Shown one piece after another: positions 24,992 to 33,125 of a stretch of DNA of 64,000 nucleotides (position 1 is the first letter of the stretch; each line of letters starts with the position of its first letter). Under the pieces are notes generated by a model. That model was not told the DNA's origin and made no database searches. It saw only the letters and a program-made list of their open reading frames with translations. Origin of the DNA: DAIQNV01 sp038748775 (GTDB lineage Bacteria; Planctomycetota; Phycisphaerae; Phycisphaerales; UBA1924). The position numbers and the translations under genes were made by a program. The stretch is from positions 1 to 64,000 of the forward strand of contig JBCDIT010000001.1 of NCBI GenBank assembly GCA_038748775.1, given 5' to 3'.

Positions 24992-26300
24992 CTGGTCCCG
25001 ACGTGACTTCGTGAAGCAGGCCGCGGCGATCGGGGCGGCGAGCGCTCTCGTATCGCCCGCTCTCGCCCGTATGCGTCCTTCGTCAAACGAACTCCGTGTC
25101 GGCGTGATCGGATGCGGGGGCCGGGGGACCGGCGCCACGATTCAGGCGCTGCGCGCAGACCCCGGCGCCGTGCTCTGGGCGATGGGAGATCTGTTCCCCG
25201 AACGCATCGGGCCGTGCCTCGGGTACGCGACCGACGACCTGCGCGAGACCGATGAGGAGAACGGGTCGAACGACGCTGAACGCAAGATCCGTGTTCCTGA
25301 GTCGCGTCGCTATTCAGGTTTCGATGCTTTCGAGAAGGTCATCGGTTCGGGCGTCGATGTCGTTCTGCTGACCACTCCGCCCGCGTTCAGACCTCAGCAC
25401 CTCGCCGCGGCGGTGGACGCTGGGAAGCACGTGTTTTGCGAGAAGCCCGTTGCGGTAGACGCGCCAGGGGTCCGGTCGGTGCTCGACTCGGCACGAATCG
25501 CCCAGAGCAAGAACCTCGCGCTGATGAACGGGTTCTGCTGGCGGTACCAAGATCAGGTCAAAGAGACCTTCGAGCAGCTTCACTCTGGGGCGATCGGCGA
25601 TCTCCGAACCGTGCAATCGACATACAACACGACCGGCTGGGTGCCCGCGAAACCGAGGCACGACTCGTGGAGCGATACCGAATTCCAGACTCGGAACTGG
25701 CAGTACTTCCACACGCTCTCGGGCGACCATCTCGTTGAACAAGCGGTGCACGCGGTCGATTGGATCGGCTGGGCGATGGGCGACACGCCACCCGAGCGTT
25801 GCTTCGCTGTGGGCGGACGCCAGACGAGGCCCGACACTCCCGAGACCGGGAATGTATACGACCATTTCTCCGTGACGTACGAGTACCCCGGAGGCGTGCG
25901 TGCATACCACACGTGCCGGCACTGGCCCAACACCCCATCGGACAACACGATGTACGTCCTTGGGTCGTCGGGCAGTTGCACGATGAATCCGTGGACCAAC
26001 CAGCACGTCATCGACGGCCCGAGCCCTTGGCGAGGCTCGGCGCCCGGCAATGACATGTACCAGCGCGAGCACGACGTGCTGTTCGAGGCGATCCGTTCGG
26101 GCCGTCCGGTGAACGACGGGGTTTGGATGTCCCACTCCACCATGCTCGCAATCATGGGGCGGATGGCGGCGTACACCGGGCAGGTCGTGACGTGGGACCA
26201 GGCGATGTCATCGGTCGAGGATCTGAACCCGTCACCTTGGGCCATGGGCGCGAGAGCGACGCCAGCGGTCGCGGTGCCCGGGAAGACGAGGTTCTCGTAA
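24984..26300 (+). CDS. Gfo/Idh/MocA-family oxidoreductase, Tat-exported
   Basis: 438 residues from ATG 24984, supported by GAGGAG seven bases upstream. The N-terminus SRRDFVKQAAAIGAASA is a twin-arginine signal. A Rossmann motif (VGVIGCGGRGTGA) binds NAD(P); catalytic EKP lies in HVFCEKPVAVD; the second-domain motif is GDHLVEQAVHAVDWIGW. Such exported planctomycete oxidoreductases are thought to carry a tightly bound cofactor and to oxidise or reduce sugar hydroxyls, often at C3 of glycosides. It starts a set of four Tat-signal proteins alternating oxidoreductase and TIM barrel. TAATG overlap with the next gene shows tight coupling. Substrate unknown. Confidence 0.86.
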   Translation: MSDWSRRDFVKQAAAIGAASALVSPALARMRPSSNELRVGVIGCGGRGTGATIQALRADPGAVLWAMGDLFPERIGPCLGYATDDLRETDEENGSNDAERKIRVPESRRYSGFDAFEKVIGSGVDVVLLTTPPAFRPQHLAAAVDAGKHVFCEKPVAVDAPGVRSVLDSARIAQSKNLALMNGFCWRYQDQVKETFEQLHSGAIGDLRTVQSTYNTTGWVPAKPRHDSWSDTEFQTRNWQYFHTLSGDHLVEQAVHAVDWIGWAMGDTPPERCFAVGGRQTRPDTPETGNVYDHFSVTYEYPGGVRAYHTCRHWPNTPSDNTMYVLGSSGSCTMNPWTNQHVIDGPSPWRGSAPGNDMYQREHDVLFEAIRSGRPVNDGVWMSHSTMLAIMGRMAAYTGQVVTWDQAMSSVEDLNPSPWAMGARATPAVAVPGKTRFS

Positions 26301-27235
26301 TGCACCGGCGAGCGTTCATCGCCACCGCCGCGGCGGGCGGGCTCGTAGCATTGGGTTTCGACGCGTTCGGCTCTTCGCCTTCTGCGAGTCCTCTCGCGAT
26401 CCACAAAGCACTCAAGATCGGCATGATCACCGGCGGAGCGACCCTGAGCGAGAAGTTCGCGATCGCACGCGAAGCCGGCTTCGCAGGGGTCGAGCTTGAT
26501 GCTCCGGCCGAAGTCGATGCCGAAGAGCTGGCCGACGCCAAGCAGAGCTCCGGCGTCGTAGTGCCCGGTGTTGTCAACTCCGCCCACTGGTCGAAGCCCC
26601 TCAACCACCAAGATGAGTCCGTTCGTGAGGAAGGCCTCGCGGCGTTTGAGCAGGCAATTCGCGACGCCAACGCTTGGTGCGACCGCGGAGTCGGTCAGTT
26701 CAGCTTCGCTCCGACGGTGCTGCTCGTCCCCGCAGTTGTCGATGGAACGAAGTCCTATGACGAGGCATACGACCTCTCCATACGTGGGATCGCGCGCGTC
26801 CTTCCTCTCGCGAAAGAACTCGGTGTGCAGATCGCCATCGAGAACGTCTGGAACAACTTTCTGCTCAGCCCCGTCGAGGCGGCCCGATACGTCGACGAAC
26901 TCAACGAGATCGCCGGTGACACCGTCGTCGGGTGGTACCTCGATGTCGGCAACCTCTGGCGATACGGATGGCCTACGCACTGGGTCCGTGCACTCGGGTC
27001 TCGCATCATGCGCCTGGACATCAAGGCGTACTCGAGGGCCAAGGCGGACAGCGAAGGGAAGTGGGCGGGGTTCGGCGCCGAGATCGGTGACGGTGATATC
27101 GACTGGGCCGCGACGAGGCGCGCGTTGTCATCAGTTGGATTCACTGGGTGGGCGGTTGCGGAGGTCGGCGGCGGAGATCTCGAACGACTCCAATCCATCA
27201 GCGCACGGCTGGACCGTGTCCTCGGTCTCGGTTGA
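26300..27235 (+). CDS. Sugar phosphate isomerase/epimerase-like TIM-barrel protein, Tat-exported
   Basis: 311 residues. The start ATG shares one base with the upstream TAA (TAATG). MHRRAFIATAAAGGLVA is a twin-arginine type signal. The barrel (about 40-305) has the AP-endonuclease-2/xylose-isomerase-like residues: Glu in IAIENVWNNF, Asp in GWYLDVGNLW, MRLDIKAYSR and the final Glu of WAVAEVGGGD, a metal-binding set. Family members act as sugar isomerases or epimerases, and some exported ones as keto-sugar lyases or hydratases. Its pairing with Gfo/Idh oxidoreductases supports a role in a keto-sugar pathway outside the cytoplasm. Confidence 0.83.
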   Translation: MHRRAFIATAAAGGLVALGFDAFGSSPSASPLAIHKALKIGMITGGATLSEKFAIAREAGFAGVELDAPAEVDAEELADAKQSSGVVVPGVVNSAHWSKPLNHQDESVREEGLAAFEQAIRDANAWCDRGVGQFSFAPTVLLVPAVVDGTKSYDEAYDLSIRGIARVLPLAKELGVQIAIENVWNNFLLSPVEAARYVDELNEIAGDTVVGWYLDVGNLWRYGWPTHWVRALGSRIMRLDIKAYSRAKADSEGKWAGFGAEIGDGDIDWAATRRALSSVGFTGWAVAEVGGGDLERLQSISARLDRVLGLG

Positions 27236-27253
27236 TTCACGAAAGGCAGGCGG

Positions 27254-28531
27254 ATGAGCGAATTGACACGTCGTGATGCCCTGAGGGCGGGGCTGGCGGT
27301 CACCGCCGGCACCCTTGTGACTCCTGCCTTCGCTTCAACGCTCGCTCGATCGGGCAGCGACACGATCCGTGTCGGCGTCATCGCGTGCGGCGGACGGGGC
27401 ACCGGCGCCGCGTGGAACGCCCTTGATGCCGACCCGAGCACTCGGATCGTCGCGATGGCGGACCTGTTCGAAGACCGGATCAACAGCAGCCTGAAAAACC
27501 TAACGGGAGAAGACGGCTGGCCCGAGCGTGTCAACGTGCCGCCCGAACGCCGATTCGTCGGGTTCGACGCGTACAAACAGCTTCTCGAACTCGACGATGT
27601 CGACTATGTCTGCCTCGCAACGCCCCCCCACTTCCGCCCCATCCACTTCGAGGCCGCGGTGCGAGCCGGTAAACACGTGTTCATGGAGAAGCCGGCCGGC
27701 GCCGATCCGGCCGGGGTCCGCCGCGTCCTCGCCGCCGCACAGGAAGCGGACACGAAGAGCCTGTCGGTCGTTGCAGGGACCCAGCGCCGTTACCAGGACA
27801 ACTACCTCGATCTGATGGAACGGATCTCCGACGGCGCGATCGGTGAGCCCGTTGCCGCTCGGTGCTATTGGAACCAAGGTGGGCTGTGGGTAAAGGACCG
27901 CCAACCCGGCGAATCGGACATGAGCTGGCAATGCCGAAACTGGCTCTACTTCGACTGGCTCTCGGGTGACCACGTCGTCGAGCAACACGTTCACAACCTC
28001 GACGTCGTGAACTGGGTCATGGGCGGGCCACCGGTCCGGTGCGTCGGCATGGGAGGCCGTCAGGTACGCACCGAGACAAAGTACGGGAACATCTTTGACC
28101 ATTTCGCCATCGACTACGAGTACGCCAACGGTGCTCGCCTGATGAGCATGTGCCGGCAGATCGATGGATGCCACGTGCAGGTCGAAGAGCACGTCCAAGG
28201 CACGAAGGGCCGCTCGCTCAGCCGGCACGGATATTCCCGGATCGATGGCGCTTCGACCTGGGACGTGCGTGGATCGGCGAACCCTTACGTCACCGAGCAC
28301 CAGGCACTGATCGCATCGATCCGAGGCGACCGCCCTCGGATCAACGACGCGGAACGGCTCGCGCACGGCACGCTGACAGCCATCATGGGCCGAATGAGCG
28401 CGTACACCGGCAAAGAGGTGACGTGGGAGCAAGCGATGAACTCGTCCCTCGACCTTTCACCGGCGAAGTACTCATTCGGGACAAACCCGGTCTCCCCGAT
28501 CCCCACACCCGGGCGGACGCCCCTGATCTAA
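27254..28531 (+). CDS. Gfo/Idh/MocA-family oxidoreductase, Tat-exported (second copy)
   Basis: 425 residues, beginning 18 bases after the TIM-barrel gene. Twin-arginine start TRRDALRAGLAVTAG; Rossmann motif VGVIACGGRGTGAAW; EKP in HVFMEKPAGADPAG; second-domain motif GDHVVEQHVHNLDVVNW. It is clearly homologous to the product at 24984-26300 (shared N-domain, GRQ and C-terminal IMGRM-AYTGxxVTWxxAMxS) but well diverged, so the two probably handle different steps or substrates rather than being a recent copy. Confidence 0.86.
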   Translation: MSELTRRDALRAGLAVTAGTLVTPAFASTLARSGSDTIRVGVIACGGRGTGAAWNALDADPSTRIVAMADLFEDRINSSLKNLTGEDGWPERVNVPPERRFVGFDAYKQLLELDDVDYVCLATPPHFRPIHFEAAVRAGKHVFMEKPAGADPAGVRRVLAAAQEADTKSLSVVAGTQRRYQDNYLDLMERISDGAIGEPVAARCYWNQGGLWVKDRQPGESDMSWQCRNWLYFDWLSGDHVVEQHVHNLDVVNWVMGGPPVRCVGMGGRQVRTETKYGNIFDHFAIDYEYANGARLMSMCRQIDGCHVQVEEHVQGTKGRSLSRHGYSRIDGASTWDVRGSANPYVTEHQALIASIRGDRPRINDAERLAHGTLTAIMGRMSAYTGKEVTWEQAMNSSLDLSPAKYSFGTNPVSPIPTPGRTPLI

Positions 28532-28546
28532 TCGAGAGGAACGAGC

Positions 28547-29464
28547 ATGGATCGCAGAGGGTTTCTCGCGAGCGCCGCCGGCGCAGGTGTCATCGCGGCC
28601 ACCGGAACTTCATCGGGCACCTCACAGCCGGCACGCGCCCGGTCGTCGGGCTCCTTTGGGATGCACTTCGCGCCGCACTTCGGCATGTTCAAGAGTCTGG
28701 GCGGGGACGATCTGGTTGCACAACTCGAGTTCGCGGCCAGCGAGGGGTTCACCGCCTGGGAAGACAACGGGATGTCGGGTCGGTCGTCGTCCGATCAGAA
28801 ACGCATCGCGAGGGCGATGAACGATCTGGGCATGATGATGGGCGTCTTCGTGCTCAACCCCTCGACCGCGTGGGGGCCGACGTTTAGCCGCGGCAACGCG
28901 TCAGACCGGCAGAAGTTCCTTGACGAGACCAAGGCGGCGGTCGACGTTGCGAAGACGGTGAACGCAAAGTGGATGACGGTGGTCCCCGGAAAGCGTGAGA
29001 ACCGGCTCGACGAAGGCTACATGACGGCCCACGCCATCGATCAACTGCGGGCCGCGGCCGAGATTTTGGAGCCCGAGGGTCTGGTGATGGTGCTCGAACC
29101 TCTGAACCCCCGAAACCACCCGGACATGCTCCTCGCGAAGATGGCGCACGCGTTTGCGATCTGCCGCGGCGTCGATAGCCCGTCGTGCAAAATCCTCTGC
29201 GACCTGTACCACCAGCAGATCACCGAGGGAAACCTGCTGCCCAACGTCGATCGGTGCTGGGATGAAATCGCGTACTTTCAGATCGGCGACAACCCCGGGC
29301 GCAAAGAGCCAACGACCGGGGAGATCAACTACGCGAACGTCTTCGCGCATATCAAGCAAAGAGGCTTCCGGGGTGTGCTCGGCATGGAGCACGGTAACTC
29401 GAAGAGCGGCGCCGACGGCGAGCGCGCGGTCATCGAGGCCTACCGCGCGTGCGATCCTGCCTAG
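28547..29464 (+). CDS. Hydroxypyruvate isomerase-like TIM-barrel protein, Tat-exported
   Basis: 305 residues with AGAGGA seven bases before the ATG and a twin-arginine start (MDRRGFLASAAGAGVIAA). The barrel has the Hyi-type metal/active-site residues: Glu in MVLEPLNPRNHP, Asp-x-x-His in LCDLYHQQITEG, the signature GDNPGRKEPTTGEINY, and the last Glu in GVLGMEHGNS. Cytoplasmic hydroxypyruvate isomerase converts hydroxypyruvate to tartronate semialdehyde; an exported version next to Gfo/Idh enzymes more likely acts on an oxidised sugar. Last gene of the operon; its stop nearly touches the convergent channel gene. Confidence 0.85.
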   Translation: MDRRGFLASAAGAGVIAATGTSSGTSQPARARSSGSFGMHFAPHFGMFKSLGGDDLVAQLEFAASEGFTAWEDNGMSGRSSSDQKRIARAMNDLGMMMGVFVLNPSTAWGPTFSRGNASDRQKFLDETKAAVDVAKTVNAKWMTVVPGKRENRLDEGYMTAHAIDQLRAAAEILEPEGLVMVLEPLNPRNHPDMLLAKMAHAFAICRGVDSPSCKILCDLYHQQITEGNLLPNVDRCWDEIAYFQIGDNPGRKEPTTGEINYANVFAHIKQRGFRGVLGMEHGNSKSGADGERAVIEAYRACDPA

Positions 29465-29466
29465 GT

Positions 29467-31155
29467 TCACTCCCCGAACTGCTCGAGGAACTCCGCCTCC
29501 GATTCGTCGCTCCCGGCGAGTACCATCTCGCGTCCGGCGATGAGTTCGGTATCCGCAGCGGGGTTGATCGCCAGCGCACCGTCGTCGCCTCGGAGCGCGA
29601 CGATGGTGCAGCCGGTCTTCTCACGCACCCCGCAGGCCGCGACGGTTTGACCATCGAGAGACTTCGGCACCGTTGCTCGGAAGATGTCCAGCCCCTCCGT
29701 GACAGTGACGATCCGATCGCCCTTGATCTGGTTGAAGATGCTCATCGCGCCCATCGACGCGTACGAATGCACGAAGTCGGCGCCGGCGCGGTGCAGCGTG
29801 TCGGTGTTCTGCTCGAGCGTTGCACGGCTGATGATCTGGATGTCCGGTCGGACGCTTCGGCAGTAGATCGTGAGGTAGATATTGAGGCTGTCGTCATGCG
29901 TTGTGATGAGCACAGCGGGCGCCTCGAACAAGCCGGCCTCGCGGAGAAGGTCCGGGTCCCTCGCGTCGCCAACGATGCCCCGATCCGGATCGTTGATTCG
30001 GGTCGATTCGATATCGACGATCCGGTAATCAACGCCGCGCCGCTTGAGCGCCTCCGCGGCCGCCGCCCCGACGCGTCCAGCGCCGAGGATGAGCACCGGC
30101 TCGACGGAGACGTTGTAGATGACGAAGGCCTCGTCGTACGTCGAGAGTTGTTCGACCGAACCGGCAAGCACGAGGATGCTGTGCTCACCGACCACAGTAT
30201 CGGGAAGCGCCGGCTGAAAGACGCCTCGATCCCAGAGCCCGATGACGCTCACCCCGAGATCGCGGATGCGGTTCTCTCGGATCGTCTTGCCGACGAGTGG
30301 CGTTCGATGGGCGTTGGCCTCCGCGATCATCAGCTCGTCGATCCGTCCGACCACGTGCGTGACCGCGTCGCCGCCGACCATGCACCTCGCGAGCGAACGC
30401 CCCATCATCTCGCCCAAACGGAAGACACTCGTCGCACCAGCGTGCTCAAGGATCGCGGTCGCGGTCGAATCGGTCGCTGTCGCGATGACCGGCACCTTGG
30501 GAGCGACCTGCCTGACCATGAACGCGACGTTGGTGTTCACGACATCATCGTTCGTCGTCGCGACCATCGCGGCGGCGTTCGCCCTCGCCAGGCGATACGT
30601 CTCCGGGTTGTCGAGCGGGCCGTACATCACGCGGAGCCCCATGTCGTGGAATCGGCTCGCGTCGTCGAAGTCGGGAACGAGCAGGACGTACCGATAGTCG
30701 AACTGCTTGAGCTTGCGGATGAGGGCGCTCGTCACCGAGTTGTAGCGGGTGAGGATCACGTGCCCCTTGGTGCTCTCGGGCATCTCCCGGGGCGTGCGGG
30801 CCGCGTTCTGGGCCTCGACCCAAGGGGCATAGAAGAACTGGATGATCGTGAAGGGGAGCAGGATGAGCAGGAAGACGATGCCCGTTGCGAGCACGATCAT
30901 CGAGAAGACCCTACCCAGATCGCTCTCGAAGGTGATGTCGCCGAACCCTAGCGTCGACATGACCGTGAGCGTCCAGTAGAACCCGGTGACCCAGCTGTGC
31001 TCCTGATCCTCGCGGATCATGATGAAGTGAAAGAGGATGCTGTAGAGAACAATGAGGAACGTCAGGATGCCGATGAAGCTGAGCAACGAGCGCATATTGC
31101 GCTGGCTCTGGCGCGTGCTGACGAAGGCGAGGACCTGGGAGGCGCTGAACTTCAT
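29467..31155 (-). CDS. Two-TM potassium channel with tandem RCK (TrkA-N/TrkA-C) domains
   Basis: 562 residues. TM1 (about 23-46), pore helix with selectivity filter TLGFGD (68-73), TM2 (about 83-107), then two cytosolic Rossmann-type RCK units: residues about 128-330 (GHVILTRYNSVTSALIRKL) and about 340-562 (PVLILGAGRVGAAAAEALKR), each followed by a TrkA-C-like half. The second has a canonical GxGxxG; the first (TRYNSV) does not, so nucleotide binding is probably confined to the second. The filter differs from canonical TVGYGD but TxGFGD is found in known K+ channels. It should be a ligand-gated K+ channel of the cell membrane. Confidence 0.87.
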   Translation of the reverse strand: MKFSASQVLAFVSTRQSQRNMRSLLSFIGILTFLIVLYSILFHFIMIREDQEHSWVTGFYWTLTVMSTLGFGDITFESDLGRVFSMIVLATGIVFLLILLPFTIIQFFYAPWVEAQNAARTPREMPESTKGHVILTRYNSVTSALIRKLKQFDYRYVLLVPDFDDASRFHDMGLRVMYGPLDNPETYRLARANAAAMVATTNDDVVNTNVAFMVRQVAPKVPVIATATDSTATAILEHAGATSVFRLGEMMGRSLARCMVGGDAVTHVVGRIDELMIAEANAHRTPLVGKTIRENRIRDLGVSVIGLWDRGVFQPALPDTVVGEHSILVLAGSVEQLSTYDEAFVIYNVSVEPVLILGAGRVGAAAAEALKRRGVDYRIVDIESTRINDPDRGIVGDARDPDLLREAGLFEAPAVLITTHDDSLNIYLTIYCRSVRPDIQIISRATLEQNTDTLHRAGADFVHSYASMGAMSIFNQIKGDRIVTVTEGLDIFRATVPKSLDGQTVAACGVREKTGCTIVALRGDDGALAINPAADTELIAGREMVLAGSDESEAEFLEQFGE

Positions 31156-31258
31156 GAGGGCGGACGCTCGGGGGGCCTGAAGACTCGGAAGCGCTCAGGG
31201 TATCACCGGTCGCCACCGCAGGCCCGATTCGGCTCGATAGGCTCTGTCGCAGGAGCCG

Positions 31259-32410
31259 TCAGGGGCAACCGGCGAGGGACGCAACGACGAAGGCGTCGAG
31301 GTCGTCAAGGTCCACAATCCCGAAGGGCGGCACGAAATCGACCAATGCCCCAGCTACGAGGAATGCCTCGATGAAGGCATCGAGGTCACCAAGGTCGACC
31401 ACACCGAACGGCGCAACGAGATCGCTCAGCGAACACGCTGGAGTGATGTCGAACGTGTAGACCGCTCCGGCGTCGGCCCCGTTGTCGTCGTCGCCCGGGG
31501 CCCCGACAACCGCAGTCGCCCCCTCAAGCGCAACGCTGAGCCCGAAGCCGTCCCCAGCATCCGCATCGGTCGGGACAAGCTTGATGAGTTCTGCACCGGT
31601 ATCCAGATCGAACGCATAAGCAGACCCCGAGTCAGCCTCAGGCCCCCCACCGCCGGCGCCGACGAGGACAACGCTCCCGCTTACCGCGAGGCTCTCACCG
31701 AATCGGAGACCCGCTGTCGCATCGGCCGGGACGAGTTCGCGGAGCAACACCCCGGTATCAAGGTCGAAGACGTACACAGCGCCGCGTTCCGACTCCGTCG
31801 GCGTCGAAACGAGCGGGCCCGACACGATGGCGTACGAATCGGTCAACGCCACCGCCCAACCGAAGTCGTCTCCAATCTCGGGCGTGTCGCGGCGGAGCTT
31901 CGCGATCTGCACACCGGTGTCGAGATCGAACACGTACGCCGAGCCACCCCGAGCGCCCTCCTCGGAACCAAAGGGGGCGCCCACGAGGGCAACACCATCC
32001 GTCGCCACGAGCGCGAGACCGAACCCGATCCCGTTCGTCTCGTCGTCGGCAACAAGCTCGAAATCGAGGGCGCCGGTCGCACGATCGAGCACACGGACGA
32101 CACCACGGAACGCCGATCCGCCGACCGGGGCACCGACCAAGACTGAGTCGGTATTCAGGGCGGTCACCCAGCCGAAGAGCGAGCGCTCATCGGTGGGACG
32201 CGCGAACACGCCGGTCTGAGAAGCCGTCGTCGTGTCAAAGAGAAGAGCTGGGCCGTCCGGCCCATCGCTAAAGCTCGTCAAAAGGGGTGAACCAATCAAG
32301 GCATCGTCGCCATCCAGCACAACCGACAACCCAAAGCCAGCATCGGGAGCCGCCGCGGCGGGAACGAGGGTGACACCGGGCGTTCCGGTCGCGACATCGA
32401 AGGTGTACAC
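31259..32410 (-). CDS. FG-GAP-like propeller protein with GC-type dockerin, 5'-truncated (probable pseudogene)
   Basis: 383 residues from a GTG at 32410, but homologous repeat sequence continues upstream in frame (AGSSVALAGGLGAIGNF, then ADSGVFSQGVYTFD) to a TGA at 32501-32503. No start or signal peptide remains, so the true N-terminus is lost. Repeats of the pattern FG-x-S-V-A-L...G-A-x-V-G-A-P...GAVYVFDLDTG run to about residue 325, a secreted propeller family. The C-terminus is a GC-type dockerin: PFGVVDLGDLDAFIEAF, then PFGIVDLDDLDAFVVAS, ending AGCP. The missing 5' part abuts the equally truncated pseudopilin gene on the other strand, marking a rearrangement. Without a signal peptide the product could not be exported. 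Confidence 0.75.
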   Translation of the reverse strand: MYTFDVATGTPGVTLVPAAAAPDAGFGLSVVLDGDDALIGSPLLTSFSDGPDGPALLFDTTTASQTGVFARPTDERSLFGWVTALNTDSVLVGAPVGGSAFRGVVRVLDRATGALDFELVADDETNGIGFGLALVATDGVALVGAPFGSEEGARGGSAYVFDLDTGVQIAKLRRDTPEIGDDFGWAVALTDSYAIVSGPLVSTPTESERGAVYVFDLDTGVLLRELVPADATAGLRFGESLAVSGSVVLVGAGGGGPEADSGSAYAFDLDTGAELIKLVPTDADAGDGFGLSVALEGATAVVGAPGDDDNGADAGAVYTFDITPACSLSDLVAPFGVVDLGDLDAFIEAFLVAGALVDFVPPFGIVDLDDLDAFVVASLAGCP

Positions 32411-32495
32411 GCCTTGGCTGAATACCCCTGAGTCCGCGTTGGCGAAGTTGCCGATCGCACCAAGCCCGCCCGCGAGAGCAACCGACGATCCCGCA

Positions 32496-33117
32496 TGATC
32501 TCAACCAGATCCGCTGGCAGTCCGACCCCACCAATGCTGTCCCGGGCGTCGTTCCAACCGACTCTCCGCCCGCCGCGAGCACGAACTCCTTTGAGCGATC
32601 CGAGGTCTACGAAAAATGGCCCTATGCTTCGAGCTATGTCACCACAACCTACACCTGGTCGGCCGATACAGGTGAGCTTGTGCAACCGTCGTTCGACCCA
32701 TATCTCTATCAGTTGCCGCGAGGATCAATGGCACTCCGCCGCTTCGACGAAGTGGTGTTCCCGAGCCAGAAGGTCCAAGAATTCGAAGAGTACGACCGGT
32801 GCAAGAAACAATACTGGGCCTACGAAGACTCCGAAGTGCCCCAGTTGTTCTTTGATGGATCGGTGCAGATCAATCGCACCGGCGACGCAAATCTCGGATG
32901 GGACGCGTCGAACCCGAACGACCAGAGCGCTTTCTTCTCCACCAACTTCTATCCCATCGACGCCGACTTCTTCCCGCCGGCCTTGTTCGACACCGATGGC
33001 GACGGAGTCGATAACGACGTACAGGTCGCCGGTCGCTTCCTATGGACCCGCGGCGGGCTCCGGGGAATCGACTACGGCGGCGATGAGATCGACACAACCT
33101 TCTTCGCTGATCCGTAA
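32496..33117 (+). pseudogene. 3' fragment of a Phycisphaerales-type pseudopilin-like gene
   Basis: An open frame from about 32422 encodes recognisable protein only from about 32496 (DLNQIRWQSDPTNAVPG, SEVYEKWPYASSYVTTTYTW) to KKQYWAYEDSEVPQLFFDGS, RTGDANLGWDASNPND, RFLWTRGGLRGIDYGG. The FFDGSV, TGDANLGWD and TRGGLRGIDYG segments are like the C-terminal heads of planctomycete prepilin-type (H-X9-DG) proteins, by recalled family knowledge. The N-terminal cleavage/methylation site and pilin helix are absent, and the only start in good sequence is an internal GTG at 32680. It is therefore a 5'-truncated remnant joined at about 32495 to another truncated gene. Confidence 0.65.
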
Positions 33118-33125
33118 GCGACGCT

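Noticed and set aside
29449..30951. 500-residue plus-strand open frame
   Set aside because: Antisense to the K+ channel, which has an unmistakable filter and RCK domains. High-GC shadow frame.
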